64,000 bases of DNA. Origin: Elymus sibiricus (taxonomy: Eukaryota; Streptophyta; Magnoliopsida; Poales; Poaceae). This document shows positions 11,790-24,253 of the stretch, piece by piece. The notes under the pieces were generated by a model that saw nothing but the letters and a program-made list of their open reading frames with translations, did not search any database and was not told where the DNA came from. A program made the translations under genes and the position numbers. Location: the NCBI GenBank assembly GCA_039707655.1, contig CM077676.1, positions 187,732,936-187,796,935 on the forward strand. The letters are read 5' to 3'. Position 1 is the first letter of the stretch, and every line of letters starts with the position of its first letter.

Positions 11790-12022
11790 CGATCGGCTTC
11801 AGTAAGCAGCGAGAAGGATCGATCGGGTTCAGTTAGCAGCGAAGGAATCGCTCGGGTTCAGTTAGCAGCGAAGGGATCTCTCGGGTTCAGTTAGCAGCGA
11901 AGGGATCGCTCGGCTTCAGTACGCAGTGGGGTCGATCGCTCGGGTTCAGTATGTGTAGTAGTGCGAGGGATCGATCGATCGCTCGGGTTCAGCAAGCGAA
12001 CGCCTCACTCGGGTTCAGTTAG
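11790..12022. repeat. tandem repeat, about 29-bp units
   Basis: About seven degenerate copies of a unit starting CGGGTTCAGTTAGCAGCG and ending GGATCGCT. The Sirevirus-like element inserted in the last copy; its target duplication GTTAG is part of the repeat unit. Confidence 0.8.
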
Positions 12023-13599
12023 TGTAGAATCGAAAGTATGTCTAGAGGGGGGTGATTAGACTACATGACCAAATAAAAACATAACCTTTTCCCAATTTTA
12101 GTTGTAGGCAGATTTTAGCAAGTATACAAGTCAAGCATCACCCTACACACGCAATTCTAAGAGTGTAGCAGCGGAAAGTAAAGAATTGCATATGTAAGTA
12201 AAGGAGGGGATCGGAGATTTCAAACGCAATGAAGACACGGTGGTTTTTGGCGTGGTTCCGATAGGTGGTGCTATCGTACGTCCACGTTGATGGAGACTTC
12301 AACCCACGAAGGGTAACGGCTACGCGAGTCCACGGAGAGCTCCACCCACGAAGGGTCCACGAAGAAGCAACATTGTCTATTCCACCATGGCTTACGTCCA
12401 CGAAGGACTAGCCTCACTCGGGGTAGATCTTCATGAAGTAGGCGATCTCCTTGCCCTTACAAACTCCTTGGTTCAAGTCCACATCATGTCGGAGGCTCCC
12501 AAGTGACACTTAACCAATCTAGGAGACACCACTCTCCAAAAGGTAATAGACGGTGTGTTGTTGATGAACTCCTTGCTCTTGTGCTTCAAATGATAGTCTC
12601 CCCAACACTCAAACAACTCCTCACAGATTTGGCTATGGTGGAAGAAGGATTTGAGTGGAAAGCAACTTGGGAAAGGCTAGAAATCAAGGTTCAAATGGTT
12701 GGAATGGAATGTCTTGATCTCAACACATGAGTAGGTGGTTCTCTCTCAGAAAATGTATGGTGGAAGTGTAGGCACGTTCTGATGGCTCTCCTTACTGAGT
12801 AAGAAGGGGTGGAGGGGTATATATAGCCTCCACACAAAACCCAACCGTTACACACTTTTGACCCAACTCGGTGGCACCGATCAGAAATCTCGGTAGCACC
12901 GAACTGTGTAAAGGATATGAACGTTAGGAATCTCGGTAGGACCGACTGGAACAACTCGGATGGACCGAAGTGCAATGGTTAGGGCAAACCTCGTCTCGGT
13001 GGCACCGATTGCATCAACTCGGTGGGACCGAAGTGAAGCAATAAGGCAACAGAGAGTTGGCAAGCCATCTCGATGAGACCGATTTGCAAAACTCGGTGAG
13101 ACCGAAGTAATTGCAAACGATTACAGAGAGTTGGCAAGGCCATCTCGGTGGGACCAAGATCCATATCGATGGATCCGATTTGTTAGGGTTTTGGCAGTGG
13201 CTAAGTCGAGACGAACTCGGTGGCTCCGGATAGGAATTTTCGGTGGGGCCGAGTTGGAATGTAGGTTTTGGACATATTTGTATGGAGAAAGTGGTTGAGG
13301 GTTTTGGAGTACTGTCACTAAGCACTTGAGCAAAAAGACCATTAAGCGACACCTCATCCCCTTTTAATAGTATTGGCTTTCCTATGGAGTCAATGTGATC
13401 TTGGACCACTTAACAAAAAATGTAGAGTCTTGAGCTTTTGCCAATCCATGTCCTTATCATTTTGAGGGGTCCACATCTCTAGTCCTTGCCATGTCAATCA
13501 TTGAACATCCTGAAATCTTTATCTTGAATGGACATTAGTTCAATGAGATATATGTTGTTACAAATTACCAAAGCCACCAAGGGAGCAAATGTGCTTTCA
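12023..13599 (-). repeat. 3' LTR of Sirevirus-like element
   Basis: In element orientation it runs TGAAAGCAC...GATTCTACA, 1577 bp. On the minus strand a palindrome array (12867-13255) precedes a TATATATA box at about 12818-12826. Confidence 0.92.
12867..13255. repeat. array of CTCGGTGGCACCGAG-type palindromes (3' LTR)
   Basis: Roughly a dozen degenerate copies of a 15-bp near-palindrome (7+1+7) related to CTCGGTGGCACCGAG, separated by 15-40 bp. Palindromic repeats in the LTR regulatory region have been described as a Sirevirus hallmark. A matching array lies in the other LTR. Confidence 0.85.
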
Positions 13600-13613
13600 A
13601 TCTCCCCCTTTTT
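13600..13613 (-). promoter_or_regulatory. polypurine tract, Sirevirus-like element
   Basis: The minus strand reads AAAAAGGGGGAGAT immediately before the 3' LTR start TGAAAGC. Confidence 0.85.
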
Positions 13614-14127
13614 GGTAATTGATGACAACATATAGATCAAAGCTTCGACAAATGATTAAATGAATGAAATACATCGTCGCTTTGAGAAGTATGTGATAAG
13701 CAAGAGCTCCCCCTAAATTTGTGCATTATTAATAATTTGCGTTTGAATGCAAATGCACAATCGATTAGGATCATGGGTCACTCTTCCATGTCACATACGA
13801 CTTGGTGGAGCGCGCAAAATGATATGAATGGAATAGTAAGCATGCATCACCAAAAACACAAGTGAATGATCATACAAGATAATGATAAGGATAAGCATTA
13901 AGCATAGCATGAAGCAGAGTATGATCAATCACACACATAGTAGCTCACAAACATAATGATCAAAGTATCTCACACACATCAAACCAAAGAGAAATAGTAG
14001 CAGAAACTCAAGAAAACGACGAGCAAAAGCAAGACACAATCTCTTGAAGCCTAATGATCTATACAAATTCTCCCCCTTTGGCAATAAGTACCAAAAAGTT
14101 CGAATAGGTATCGGACTATGCGTCTCT
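13614..14127 (-). other. 3' non-coding region of Sirevirus-like element
   Basis: AT-rich, no credible reading frame. A second purine-rich tract on the minus strand (TTGCCAAAGGGGGAGAAT) lies at about 14070-14087, just after the extra ORF. Confidence 0.6.
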
Positions 14128-16263
14128 CTAGGCTCGATCCTCGGTAGCTCCTAAAGGGGATCTCTGGCTGGCGGCTCCGGTGTACGTAGATGGTGTTGAG
14201 AGAAGTGCATCCGCGAAGGCTTCAGCTGACGTCTGCTGGGCTGGTGGAGTAGAGACTGGAGGTGGCACTGTACCTACAGCAGCAGGTGCAGAGACTGTAG
14301 TCCTCATATCTACAACAGGCACTGCAGCAGACCTGGATGCCCTAGGCACTATCTGGAATCTCTCAGTCGTCGGTATATCATCTCCACTATCATTAGAAGC
14401 AGCCCTGGCTGCATCAACATCATCCTTCAGCTTCTCCACTATAGTCTGTACCTCAGTGATCTTCACATCAAGATCATGAATCTTTGTATCGACTATCCAC
14501 TCTAGGCTCGCCTGGTTCTTGGTGAGGTTGGCCAGACTTCGCTCAATCCTCAGGGTGGCTTCCAGCAGATAAGTCATTTGATCATTCTTTGTTTTGAGGT
14601 TGGCAATAGGTGCATTTGGAGCAGATGCCTTCTGAGCTTCTTTTGCTGCCTCAGCTGCCCGGATTCTCTCTTGAGCTTGGGCAGATGTAGGGTGTGAAGG
14701 GTCCATCACCACTACATTGTCCTCAAACTCTGGAGGCAATGGGAGATGCTCACGATCAAGAAGATAAGTGCTCGTTCCAACCTTGGAGTTGATGAGCATC
14801 TGAATGTGTGGAGCATATCCGCAAGATCTCTTCTGGTCAGCTGCGGTTCTCTTGATAGTTTCAACAATAAGGCTCATGACTTTGAATTTCTGAGGTGTGT
14901 CAAACAAGTGTAGCAAGTTGATGGAGTGGCCACGTATCATCTTGTCATCTCCAGACTTGGGCAACAGAGTGTACCTCAAGATTGTGTTAGTGGTGTCCAA
15001 ACCAGGTAGCAAGTGCTTCACTGATCCTAGCTTGTGAGACTCAATATCTTTCTCAGGAATTGTTGTGTACATATTAGCCAGGGAATTGTGGTCCATCTTG
15101 AGCTTGGCATATATATCAATGTCATCATCTTCTTCCTTTGGAGCACCAAGAATAGCAGCCCACTCAGAGATGGTTGACTGGTATTTGGATCCCTCAGTCA
15201 TCCACACAACTCTACCATCTGGATAATAGTGTGCAGTCGAATAAAATTGCATGATCATCTCATCATTCCATTTGGTAAGCTTCTATCCAACAAAATCATC
15301 AACACCAGCAATTCTAAAACTCTCATGAACATGGGGGAAATAGTCTTCATTCGCATCAATATATTTCCAATCCACCCACTTCATGTCACTGACAATAGGC
15401 TTCTTGTCAAGCAATACAGTCTCATAGAAATCTTGTTGCTCTCGAGTGTGAAAGCGATAATCACAAGCAGTCCTCCTCCTTGCAGCATATGGATCTGACA
15501 ATCTCCACTGACGCAGTCCTTTGTCCTTCCTGAGCATCATGTTTTCAGCAACTGGATGAGCATTGTCATGATCTGGAATCTTGGGTTTCAACTTTCTGAG
15601 CACTAGTGGCTCCTCATCAGCATCAACTTCAGGCACTGCGGCCTTGTTCTTCTCAGTAGCAGGGATGTTTCTTGTTGATCTCTTGGGTGCTGGAGCTTTT
15701 GGCTTGGATTTGGTGGGAGCAGCAGACCTCATAGCATCAGACATGAGCTTCTAAGTCTTGGCAGGAGGTGCATTAGCTGCTGGCTCCTCCTCTTCCTCTT
15801 CATCAGCCATGGAGGGTTTGCCTATAACACGAGCAATAGTTTTCCTTGGCCTCTTCTTCTTTCCTGCAGCAGCTTCCTCTGTATCACTTGGTTCAGCAAG
15901 TGTAAATGTCATAGTTTTCTTTGGCACTTTCTTCACTGCAGTTTTATCCTTGGCAATAGGTCTTGTGCTAGCAGTTCTGCCATATTCCTTAGCTACCACT
16001 TTCTTCTTTGATGTGGCCTCTCTAGCAACAAAATCCTCATCATCTGAGGTTCTCTTCTTTCTTGCCCTAGTAGCTGCTTTGGGCAATTCTGGAGAACTCC
16101 TCTCTCCCTCATAGTAGCTGCTCTCAGGGCTAGAGCCTGAACTGAGATCAGTGTGTGCTTCTGAGACATTCTGGCTATCGTTGGCATCTGACATCTTGTA
16201 AAGTTGGCCCTGTGAATAGATGGGTGTGGGCAGAGTAGATGAGTCATCACAAAAAGCAGACAT
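14128..16263 (-). pseudogene. extra (env-position) ORF of Sirevirus-like element
   Basis: One frame of 712 codons runs from ATG at 16263 to the stop at 14128, interrupted only by two TAG codons at 15753-15751 and 15285-15283, with no frameshift. The N-terminal 170 residues are Ser/Glu/Lys-rich with basic clusters (KKRPRK), suggesting nuclear localisation. About residues 290-480 form a globular part (WKYID, YFPHVHESF, QFYSTAHYYPDGR, WMTEGSKY) resembling the 'putative plant transposon protein' domain found in retrotransposon ORFs. About residues 560-620 form a coiled coil, and the tail is Pro/Ala/Ser-rich. The ORF sits after gag, where SIRE elements have their env-like ORF, but I see no signal peptide or membrane anchor. 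Molecular role unknown. Confidence 0.75.
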
Positions 16264-16299
16264 TTTTCACAAAAATTGAGTTCAAATCTTAGTTTCAAG

Positions 16300-17150
16300 T
16301 TTTCACAGAAGGCATTTCGGATCCACCGAGTTGATAATCTCGGTGATACCGAAGCACTCAACAGAAACTAAACACACCATTTCAGTCAGACCGAGATGTG
16401 GTTCGGTGACTCTAAGATGCTAGGGTTTCACTGAAACGTTACTTTCAGTCTCACCGATTCGTACTTCTCGGTGGCACCGAGATGTACTAGTGCAATGGCC
16501 TGGGGCCAAATCGGTGACTCCGAAAATCTCAATTCGGTCGGTCCGAGATGCTTACGGCGGAAACTTAAACCTAAATTGTTTGCTCGAATCTAGTCTACGG
16601 AATTTTATTCGTGGAATAAGCATTGCAATCTATGGCAAGAATAATGGAAATCCATCCGTGTATAGAATCAGAAAGAGGAACACGGAGGGGGTCGAATCTC
16701 ACCCTAACTTGGTGGAGATCCTCTACGGCGGCAACGACGGGGAAGATTCCCGTTGACGGCGACGGATTCTGGCGGCGAGAGCGCGCTGGACGCAACGAAG
16801 AAGTCCAGAGACGAGGGCGACGGCAGCTGTGGGGCGCGAGGTCGTAGGGGGTCAAGAAATTTCAACCGTACGGTCTCGCCAGATATATATACCCACGAGC
16901 TGTCGGTGGCTCCGAGTTAAACAACTCGGTGGCACCGATATGTGTAACTGCAAGCAGTATAGCAAATCGGTGACTCCGAAACGTTCAACTCGGTGACACC
17001 GAGATTGAAATCTAGATCAATCTAAATGATTTCGGTTTGACCGAGTTTGAGTGAATTGGTCCAACTGAAATGCATAAAGAAGGTTTTGGAGGTTCAGCCC
17101 TTTCAGATAGGTGACTCCGAGTGCGCCTCACCCGGAGGGTCCGAAAATGA
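16300..17150 (-). promoter_or_regulatory. LTR-like promoter module upstream of the extra ORF
   Basis: Palindromes of the LTR type (CGGTGGCACCGA and variants) reappear at 16900-17150 and 16318-16550. On the minus strand the first cluster runs into a TATATATA box at 16891-16884, as in the LTR. A GC-rich leader (about 16590-16860) follows, then the ATG at 16263. This suggests the extra ORF has its own promoter; activity is inferred. Confidence 0.5.
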
Positions 17151-17942
17151 CTTGTTTAATTTTTGTGATGTAGCAAGAATAGAGTTTGAGACAAGAAAGC
17201 ATAGATAGCTAGAGAAGGTACTTAGGCATTCTTGTACATCCACTTGGCCAGAAAAACCAAGACAATCAAAACAACAAATGGATGTCCTCGAATGAAGAAA
17301 ACATGCAAACCAACATGCTCACACAATAAGATAGCAAATGAAATATCTGTCAAACATGCACAACCAAATCTAGCATCTATCAAGCAATGGCGATGACTAG
17401 GTCATCTATATATGAGTATATTGACTTAGGAGTCAAATGAGAATATTTGATCATAGGTCATACTCATCATTTAAGCACAAGTGGGGTTGCCACTTTTACA
17501 TAAAGCATTGATGTGTTCACACCATTAGAGTTGCTTTAGCTCAAGTCTTAGAGCAAAGCTCCCCCTAGATGTGGTATCCCCCCAAAGAGGGATGAACTAA
17601 CCTTGGGTTTTGTCGATGATGACTTCATGTAGATGTTGAGATGTCGATGCTCAATGTTGATGTAGACCATCAAGAGTTGGGAGCAATCCTTTGGAGTTTT
17701 GTGCTTTCAATACCTATATGGGTTAGTCCCACACAAGGAACATACAAGGATATCCATAGACATAGAGTGAAATACACATATGATGATGTCCATGAATGCA
17801 ATGACTACCTTGTCCCTTGCCTTACCAACAAGAGGGTTTGTTACTCCATGAACTAATGCAAGATGTGGAAGTTGATTGCACAAGTTCTTGCCATAGATGA
17901 ATATGAGTGAATTTTGTTGGCGGAGTCACCCTCAAGAACTCT
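17151..17942 (-). other. non-coding spacer where pol would be expected
   Basis: Only about 0.8 kb separates the end of gag from the promoter-like module. No protease, integrase or RT motif is found on either strand. Confidence 0.6.
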
Positions 17943-20132
17943 CTAGTTCTTCTTCTTTTGGACCCACATCAACTTGATGGGAATCCTTGGAGTTGTAGTA
18001 GCACTTGATGAAGTAGAACTTGATGAAGTCTTGGGAACCCACTTGACCAAGGCTTGAGGTGCTTCTTCAAATGAATCAATCTCTTCTTGAAGCTTGTCCT
18101 TGCCTTTTAGCTTGTGGTCTTGTGGTGGAAGATCTTCTTGAGCTTGTGTTCCCTTGAAGGAAGTAGGATCATACTTCTCTTGTTGAGGAACAAACTTCGT
18201 CTTGGGGTATTGATCTTCTTCCCACTCAACTCCATTGGCATTGAACTTTCGTTCAAAACCAACACCTTGGTTCTTCCGGTGCCTTCCTTGCTTGCGTACA
18301 ATTTCCTCAAATTGCTTACTCCCGGCAAGGCTCTTGTAGACACCTTTTTCTATAATTCCTTTCAATAGTTTTTTTCTTGCTCAAGTGTAACTTGGCTAAG
18401 AGAATCATTAGTGGAATCAATAGAACTACTAGAAGCAACAACATTGGATATAGCATTGTTATTGTTACTACTAGAGGTAGAACCCTTTTTACCCTTGTTA
18501 CTAGTTTTCTTAGGTTTAACTTGTGGCATAAAGGTAGACAAGAGTAAACATTTGGCAAGATATGAAGAACTCTTCTTTCAAAGATTGTCATTGATAGCTT
18601 TAAGAAACTCATGCTCTTGCTCTAAATTTAGCTTCTCGAAGCGTAGCTTCTCATGAGTTCTTAGAAATTCTCTATGATCCTCTTGAGTTGTTTCATGAGC
18701 TAACTTAAGAGCATTTAGTTCTTTAGTTAGACGCTCAATCTCCTTCATAGCATTGTCATTCGTTTCCTCTTGACTATCATGATTACTAGCATTTTCATTA
18801 TAGCTCACATCACTAGCCTTATCAACAAGTAAATCATCATCACCAAGCAAATCATCTTCATCACTATTGAAATCAAGATACTTGGGGTGTGATACCTTGG
18901 GGCCTTTTGCCATGAAGCATCTTCCAATTCCTTCATTTGGTGAATCAAAGAGATCATAGGAGTTGGATGACACAAGAGCAAGTCCGGCAACACCTTCATC
19001 TTGACTATAGTCGGAGTTGGAGTGATAACTTCTCTCGGAGTGGTTGTCGGAGTCGGAGCCGGAAACCCATTCACCAACATGAGCTTGATGTCTTATTCTT
19101 GTGTAGCTCTTTGATGACCTGTCCTTCCTCTCTGAATCCTTGCTTCTTCGAGAGGGTCTTCGTTCATAACGATCATCTCTACTCCTTTTCTCCTTATGAG
19201 GTGATTCATCTCTTCTATGTCTTCCTCTTGGTGATTCGTCTCTTTTCTTGTAGGGAGCTGTACACTCATTGGAGTAGTGTCCGGGTTTTCCACAATTCTA
19301 GCAATTTCGGTCACGACTTGATGATCTTCTCTCATAGTGTCTTGAGCTAGAGCTTCTTTCTTTCCCTTTGTTCTTGTAGAACTTGTTGAATCTTTTCACC
19401 ATTAGGCTTATCTCTTCATTGGATACTAGCTTGTCACTTGAAGTTGTTGGAGTATCGGTTGAGGCATTGTAAGCACCACTTGATTTGTTGTGTAGCTCCT
19501 CTTTGTCCTTGAGTGACATTTCATGAGAAACAATCCTTCCAATGACTTCCGTGGGCTTGAGATCTTTGTAATTTGGCATCATTTGGATCAATGTGCAAAT
19601 GGTATCATATTTTCCATCCAAAGCTCTAAGGATCTTCGTGATGATGAATTTGTCGGTCATCTCTTCACTTCCTAAGCCGGCAATCTCATTTGTGATGAGA
19701 GCAAGCCTAGAGTACATTTCAGCGACTCCTTCACCATCCTTCATCTTGAACTTCAAGTTGACTTTGAAGCACATCCAACTTAGATTCCTTGACGGACTCG
19801 GTACCCTCATGCATATCAACCAAAGTATCCCAAATTTCCTTTGCATTCTTGAGGCGGCTGATTTTGTTGAATTCCTCGGGACACAAATCGTTGAAGAGAA
19901 TGTCACAAGCTTGAGCATTGTATTGCAACATCTTCAATTCTTCCACGGTTGCTTCACGATCTGGTTCCTTGCCATCCTCAAAGAATTCACCTTGCAAGCC
20001 AACATGAACAATAGCCCAAACGGCGGGGTTATGACCAAGAATATGCATTTTCATCTTATGTTTCCAACTAGCAAAGTTTGTACCATCAAAATATGGACCT
20101 CTACGATGATAATTACCCTCACTAGACGCCAT
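17943..20132 (-). pseudogene. gag: Sirevirus-like gag, broken
   Basis: The start at 20132 (MASSEGNYHRRGPYFDG...) gives a copia-type gag N-terminus with the UBN2-like pattern FxGxNFxxWKxKMK and ...KEIWDTLVDMHEG. The frame slips near 19750, continues through ...MKDGEGVAEMYSRL... to a CCHC knuckle at about 19265-19305, and then through a charged Arg/Ser/Asp region, a long Glu/Leu-rich coiled coil (about 18590-18750) and a C-terminal tail to 17943. Breaks: frameshift near 19750, TAG at 19300-19298 inside the zinc knuckle, TGA at 18580-18578, and an indel in an A-rich run near 18370. Gag would form the virus-like particle; the unusually long C-terminal extension is typical of Sireviruses. Confidence 0.82.
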
Positions 20133-20166
20133 ACTGTCCTAGGTTGTGAAACCAAAGCAATCGATA

Positions 20167-20183
20167 CCAAGGCTCTGATACCA
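20167..20183 (-). promoter_or_regulatory. primer binding site, Sirevirus-like element
   Basis: The minus strand reads TGGTATCAGAGCCTTGG two bases after the 5' LTR, complementary to the 3' end of initiator methionine tRNA. Confidence 0.9.
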
Positions 20184-20185
20184 CT

Positions 20186-21511
20186 TGTAGGATCGAAAGT
20201 ATGTCTAGAGGGGGGGTGATTAGACTATTTGACCAAACAAAAACCTAACCTTTTCCCAATTTTAGTTGTAGGCAGATTTTAGCAAGTATACAAGTCAAGC
20301 ATCACCCTACACATGCAATTCTAAGAGTGTAGCAGTGGAAAGTAAACAATTGCATATGTAAGTAAAGGAGGGGATCAGAGATTTCAAACGCAATGAAGAC
20401 ACGGTGATTTTTGGCGTGGTTCCGATAGCTGGTGCTATCGCACGTCCACGTTGATGGAGACTTCAACCCACGAAGGGTAACGGCTACGCGAGTCCACGGA
20501 GGGCTCCACCCACGAAGGGTCCACGAAGAAGCAACCTTGTCTATTCCACCATGGCTTACGTCCATGAAGGACTAGGCTCACTCGGGGTAGATCTTCACGA
20601 AGTAGGCGATCTCCTTGCCCTTACAAACTCCTTGGTTCAACTCCACATCATGTCGGAGGCTCCCAAGTGACACCTAACCAATCTAGGAGACACCACTCTC
20701 CAAAAGGTAATAGACAGTGTGTTGTTGATAAACTCCTTGCTCTTGTGCTTCAAATGATAGTCTCCCCAACACTCAAACAACTCCTCACAGATTTGGCTAT
20801 GGTGGAAGAAGGATTTGAGTGGAAAGCAACTTGGGAAAGGCTAGAAATCAAGGTTCAAATGGTTGGAATGGAATGTCTTGATCTCAACACATGAGTAGGT
20901 GGTTCTCTCTCAGAAAATGTATGGTGGAAGTGTAGGCACGTCTGATGGCTCTCCTTACTGAGTAAGAAGGGGTGGAGGGGTACATATAGCCTCCACACAA
21001 AATCCAACCATTACACACTTTTGACCCAACTCGATGGCACCGATCAGAAATCTCGGTAGCACCGAACTGTGTAAAGGATATGAACGTTAGGAATCTCGGT
21101 GGGACCGACTGGAACAACTCGGATGGACCGATGTGCAATGCTTAGGGCAAACCTCGTCTCGGTGGCACCGATTGCATCAACTCGGTGGGACCGAAGTGAA
21201 GCAATAAGGCAACAGAGAGTTGGCAAGCCATCTCGGTGTGACCGATTTTCAAAACTCGGTGAGACCAAAGTAATTGCAAACGATTACAGAGAGTTGGCAA
21301 GGCCATCTCGGTGGGACCGAGATCCATATCGGTGGATCCAATTTGTTAGGGTTTTGGCAGTGGCTAAGTCCAGATGAACTCGGTGGCTCCGGATAGGAAT
21401 TTTCGGTGGGGCCGAGTTGGAATGTAGGTTTTGGACATATTTGGATGGAGAAAGTGGTTGAGGGTTCTGGAGTACTGTCACTAAGCACTTGAGCAAAAAG
21501 ACCATTAAGCA
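20186..21511 (-). repeat. 5' LTR of Sirevirus-like element, first segment
   Basis: Aligns with 12023-13340 or so. It is interrupted at 21511 by the chromovirus-like element and resumes at 40943. Its palindrome array is at 21029-21418. Confidence 0.9.
21029..21418. repeat. array of CTCGGTGGCACCGAG-type palindromes (5' LTR)
   Basis: Copy of the array at 12867-13255, with independent substitutions in several palindromes. Confidence 0.85.
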
Positions 21512-24253
21512 TGTGACGCCCCCGACTTAATCGTGCACTAATCATACACGCAAATGCACACGATCAAGCCTACGGACTCACGGGAAGATATCACAACACA
21601 ACTCTAAACACAAATAAAAGTCATACAAGCTTTATATTACAAGCCAGGGGCCTCGAGAGCGCGAATACATAAGCTTGAGTCATACAAGCATCAACGGGAG
21701 CATTAGATATCTGAGTACAGACCTAAAGTTAAACAAGTCTGCCTTAAGAAGGCTGAGCAAAACAACTACATGATCGAAAAGGCGCAGGCCTCCTGCCTGG
21801 GTGCCTCCTATCTACTCCTGGTCGTCGGTGGTCTCCACGTAGTAGTAGTCTCCACCGGAGGGGTAGTAGTAGTCGTCGACTGGGGTAGCTGGCTCCTGGG
21901 CTCCGTCATCTGGTCGCAGCAATCGGGTATGGGCAAAAAGAGGTAGCAAAGCAACCGTGAGTACTCATCCAAAGTACTCGCCAGACTTACATCAGAGCTA
22001 TTCTACCTATGCATCGGTATCAAAAGAGGGGGCTGTATCTGTGGACTAGACTGCAGAAATGCCAGAATAGAGAGAAAGGCCTAGCCTATCGAAGACTAGC
22101 ATCTTCAGCGTCTTGCAGCATAAGAAGAGTGCAGATTAGTAACATAACATATAGTAGTAAGCAATATAGTAACAACGCACAGAGATCCTTCCTCGACTCC
22201 CTACGAGAAAGTGATCCCGGAACCACATATTATTAAGCAACACCGGTATCCAGTTCTAGTTGTAGAAGATCAGGATACTTTCGAGCGTCCTGTTACCGTG
22301 GACACGGCTATTCGAATAGATATACTTCCCTGCAGGGGTGCACCAACTTACCCAACACGCTCGATTAACTCTGGCCGGACACACTTACTTGGTCCATGCC
22401 CAGCCTCGGCTGATCAACACGTCGTAGCCCTACCTAGCCTCAACAGAGAGGCCAGCACGCCGGTCTACAACCTAAGTGCTCAGGGGTCTTGGGCCCATCG
22501 CCCTTTGCACTCCTGCGCATTGCGTGGGCGGCCGGGAGCAGACCTAGCCCCCTTAATACAAGCGCGGGCGTTCCCAGTCCAACCCGGGACGCGCCGCTCA
22601 ATTGCTGATGTCTGAAAAACTTCGGCTGATAGATACGACGCCAAGTGCCCATACTATTCCCACGTGGTGGTTAGTGCAAAAAGGCCAGAGGCCTACTCAG
22701 ATCACATATCCTAACCCATTAATGTGTTGGGAGCTCGCGGTGACAAGCAGCGATCCAAGATCTGTGGTCCCATCGCCCCGTCTCATGGACTTACGGCAAG
22801 GGCCAGTAATGCCCGGCCGTGCAACGTAATTATCTCGCGGGTACCCTCCTGGTCAACCCGTCTTCCCAAAAGACTGTCGGGAACTCAGGTCCACCTCAAC
22901 CGGGGTGGTACCGCCTGTCCCTTCAGTCCTGCAGCAACAGTAACAGTAAAAGGGAAATAGGTAAAAGTAACCGTGTGTCCATAACATCAAGGAGGAATCC
23001 GACGAATCACCCTCGTTGGACTCCCACTCGATGTATACGTCAAGGTGAACCCGGAGGAATCACCCTCGATGGATTCACACTTGAGGGGTTGCACGACAGA
23101 AGCTTCATCGGAGGTGGTGAAAGAGGAATCACCCTCGGTAACCCACATCCGACTAGCTAAACTACAGAGACAACATCAGGAGTGAGGTAAGAGGTATCAC
23201 CCTCGGCACTCGATGATAGCTCTGCAGAGTCATACAACTTAGGGGGGGTGTGGTGATGTGACGGTCTCAGCCCACCGATCATATTGATCGGGGCACCAGT
23301 AACAAAGCGGGGCAACTAGGACAAGGATGAGGGGCCACGGATGGTTTACTAACCATCTATACTAAGCATTTAGGATAGCAGGAATGGTATCAACAGCAGT
23401 TACAAAAATAGGCTATGCATCAGAATAGGTATTTTCGGGACAACAATTGTAGCAATTCTAATGCAAGCATGAGGGAGAAAGAATAGGCGATATAGGCATG
23501 TTCAAGGGGGGTTGCTTGCCTGGAAGCTTTGCCGGAAAAGAAGAGTTGTCGGTGATGAAGTAGTCCTCAGGGGCCACGTCAGTGCCGGGATCTACCGGAG
23601 AAGAAGAGGGGGAAGAAATAGATAAATACACGGCAACAAAAGCAATCACAAATCATGACATGACTATAAGCTATGCCGGGGTGATCTAACGCAGTGCTAC
23701 ACGTTACAAACGGAGCGGGGAAATATCTGGGAATATTTTCCCGGCATTAGGCATCTGTCAGACTGATGAACCGGAGGGGAAGGTTCCATGTTGCAGTGTT
23801 GTGGGCATGTGACAGGTAAGTGGATTGCATATTCGGATTCGTTGGATTTTTCTGATCAACTTTCATATAGAAAACTTTTCCATCCGAGCTACGGATTATT
23901 TTCTATGAACTTCCGAAGTTTTAATCAATTTCTGAAAAATTCTGGAATTATTTTTAATCCGAAAATTGCACAGAAAAAGCTGGGTGCACCCGGTGCACTG
24001 CACCAGAGATGCACCAGAGGGGCTGACATGTGGGGTCGGTCAACACCCAGTCAGCAGTCAACTGGGCTGACCACTGACTGGTCAAACTGACAGATGGGGC
24101 CCACCTGTCATACACAGGGACTAACTAAATTAACTAACAGAGTTAATTAGCTATGTGGGACCCCACTGTCAGTGACTGATTAACGAATCAGATTAGATTA
24201 ATTTAAAAACCAGATTAATTTAGCGTGTGGGGGCCACTTGTCAGGGTCAACCG
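21512..24253 (-). repeat. 3' LTR of gag-only gypsy element, distal segment
   Basis: Aligns with 36729-39478 or so. Open frames here (for example 22211-22615 and 22819-23160) have direct equivalents in the other LTR and no family signature, so they are not annotated as genes. Confidence 0.9.

Larger units (their letters stand above)
8497..12022. mobile_element. CACTA-like DNA transposon remnant, left part
   Basis: No transposase. The stretch consists of tandem and dispersed short repeats, such as GGGACCCACC blocks, GTTGTCAAC/GTCAAC, GGGCTGTAA and CTGTTCATC, characteristic of Triticeae CACTA subterminal and internal regions. It joins across the nested insertion (TSD GTTAG) to 41194-41552, which ends in a CACTA-type terminus. 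The left terminal CACTA inverted repeat is not present at 8497, so this end is lost. The superfamily call rests on the right terminus and the repeat style. Confidence 0.6.

Noticed and set aside
11790..12022. Regular 29-bp direct repeats resembling a CRISPR array
   Set aside because: No unique spacers, plant nuclear context, and units are contiguous and degenerate; tandem repeat of a CACTA element.
20167..20183. tRNA-Met-like sequence (also at 36713 and 31405)
   Set aside because: Only the 3'-end complement is present next to an LTR; these are primer binding sites, not tRNA genes.
22211..23160. Several 75-134 codon plus-strand frames
   Set aside because: Located in the 3' LTR of the gag-only element with frame-altered counterparts at 37480-38381; no family match.
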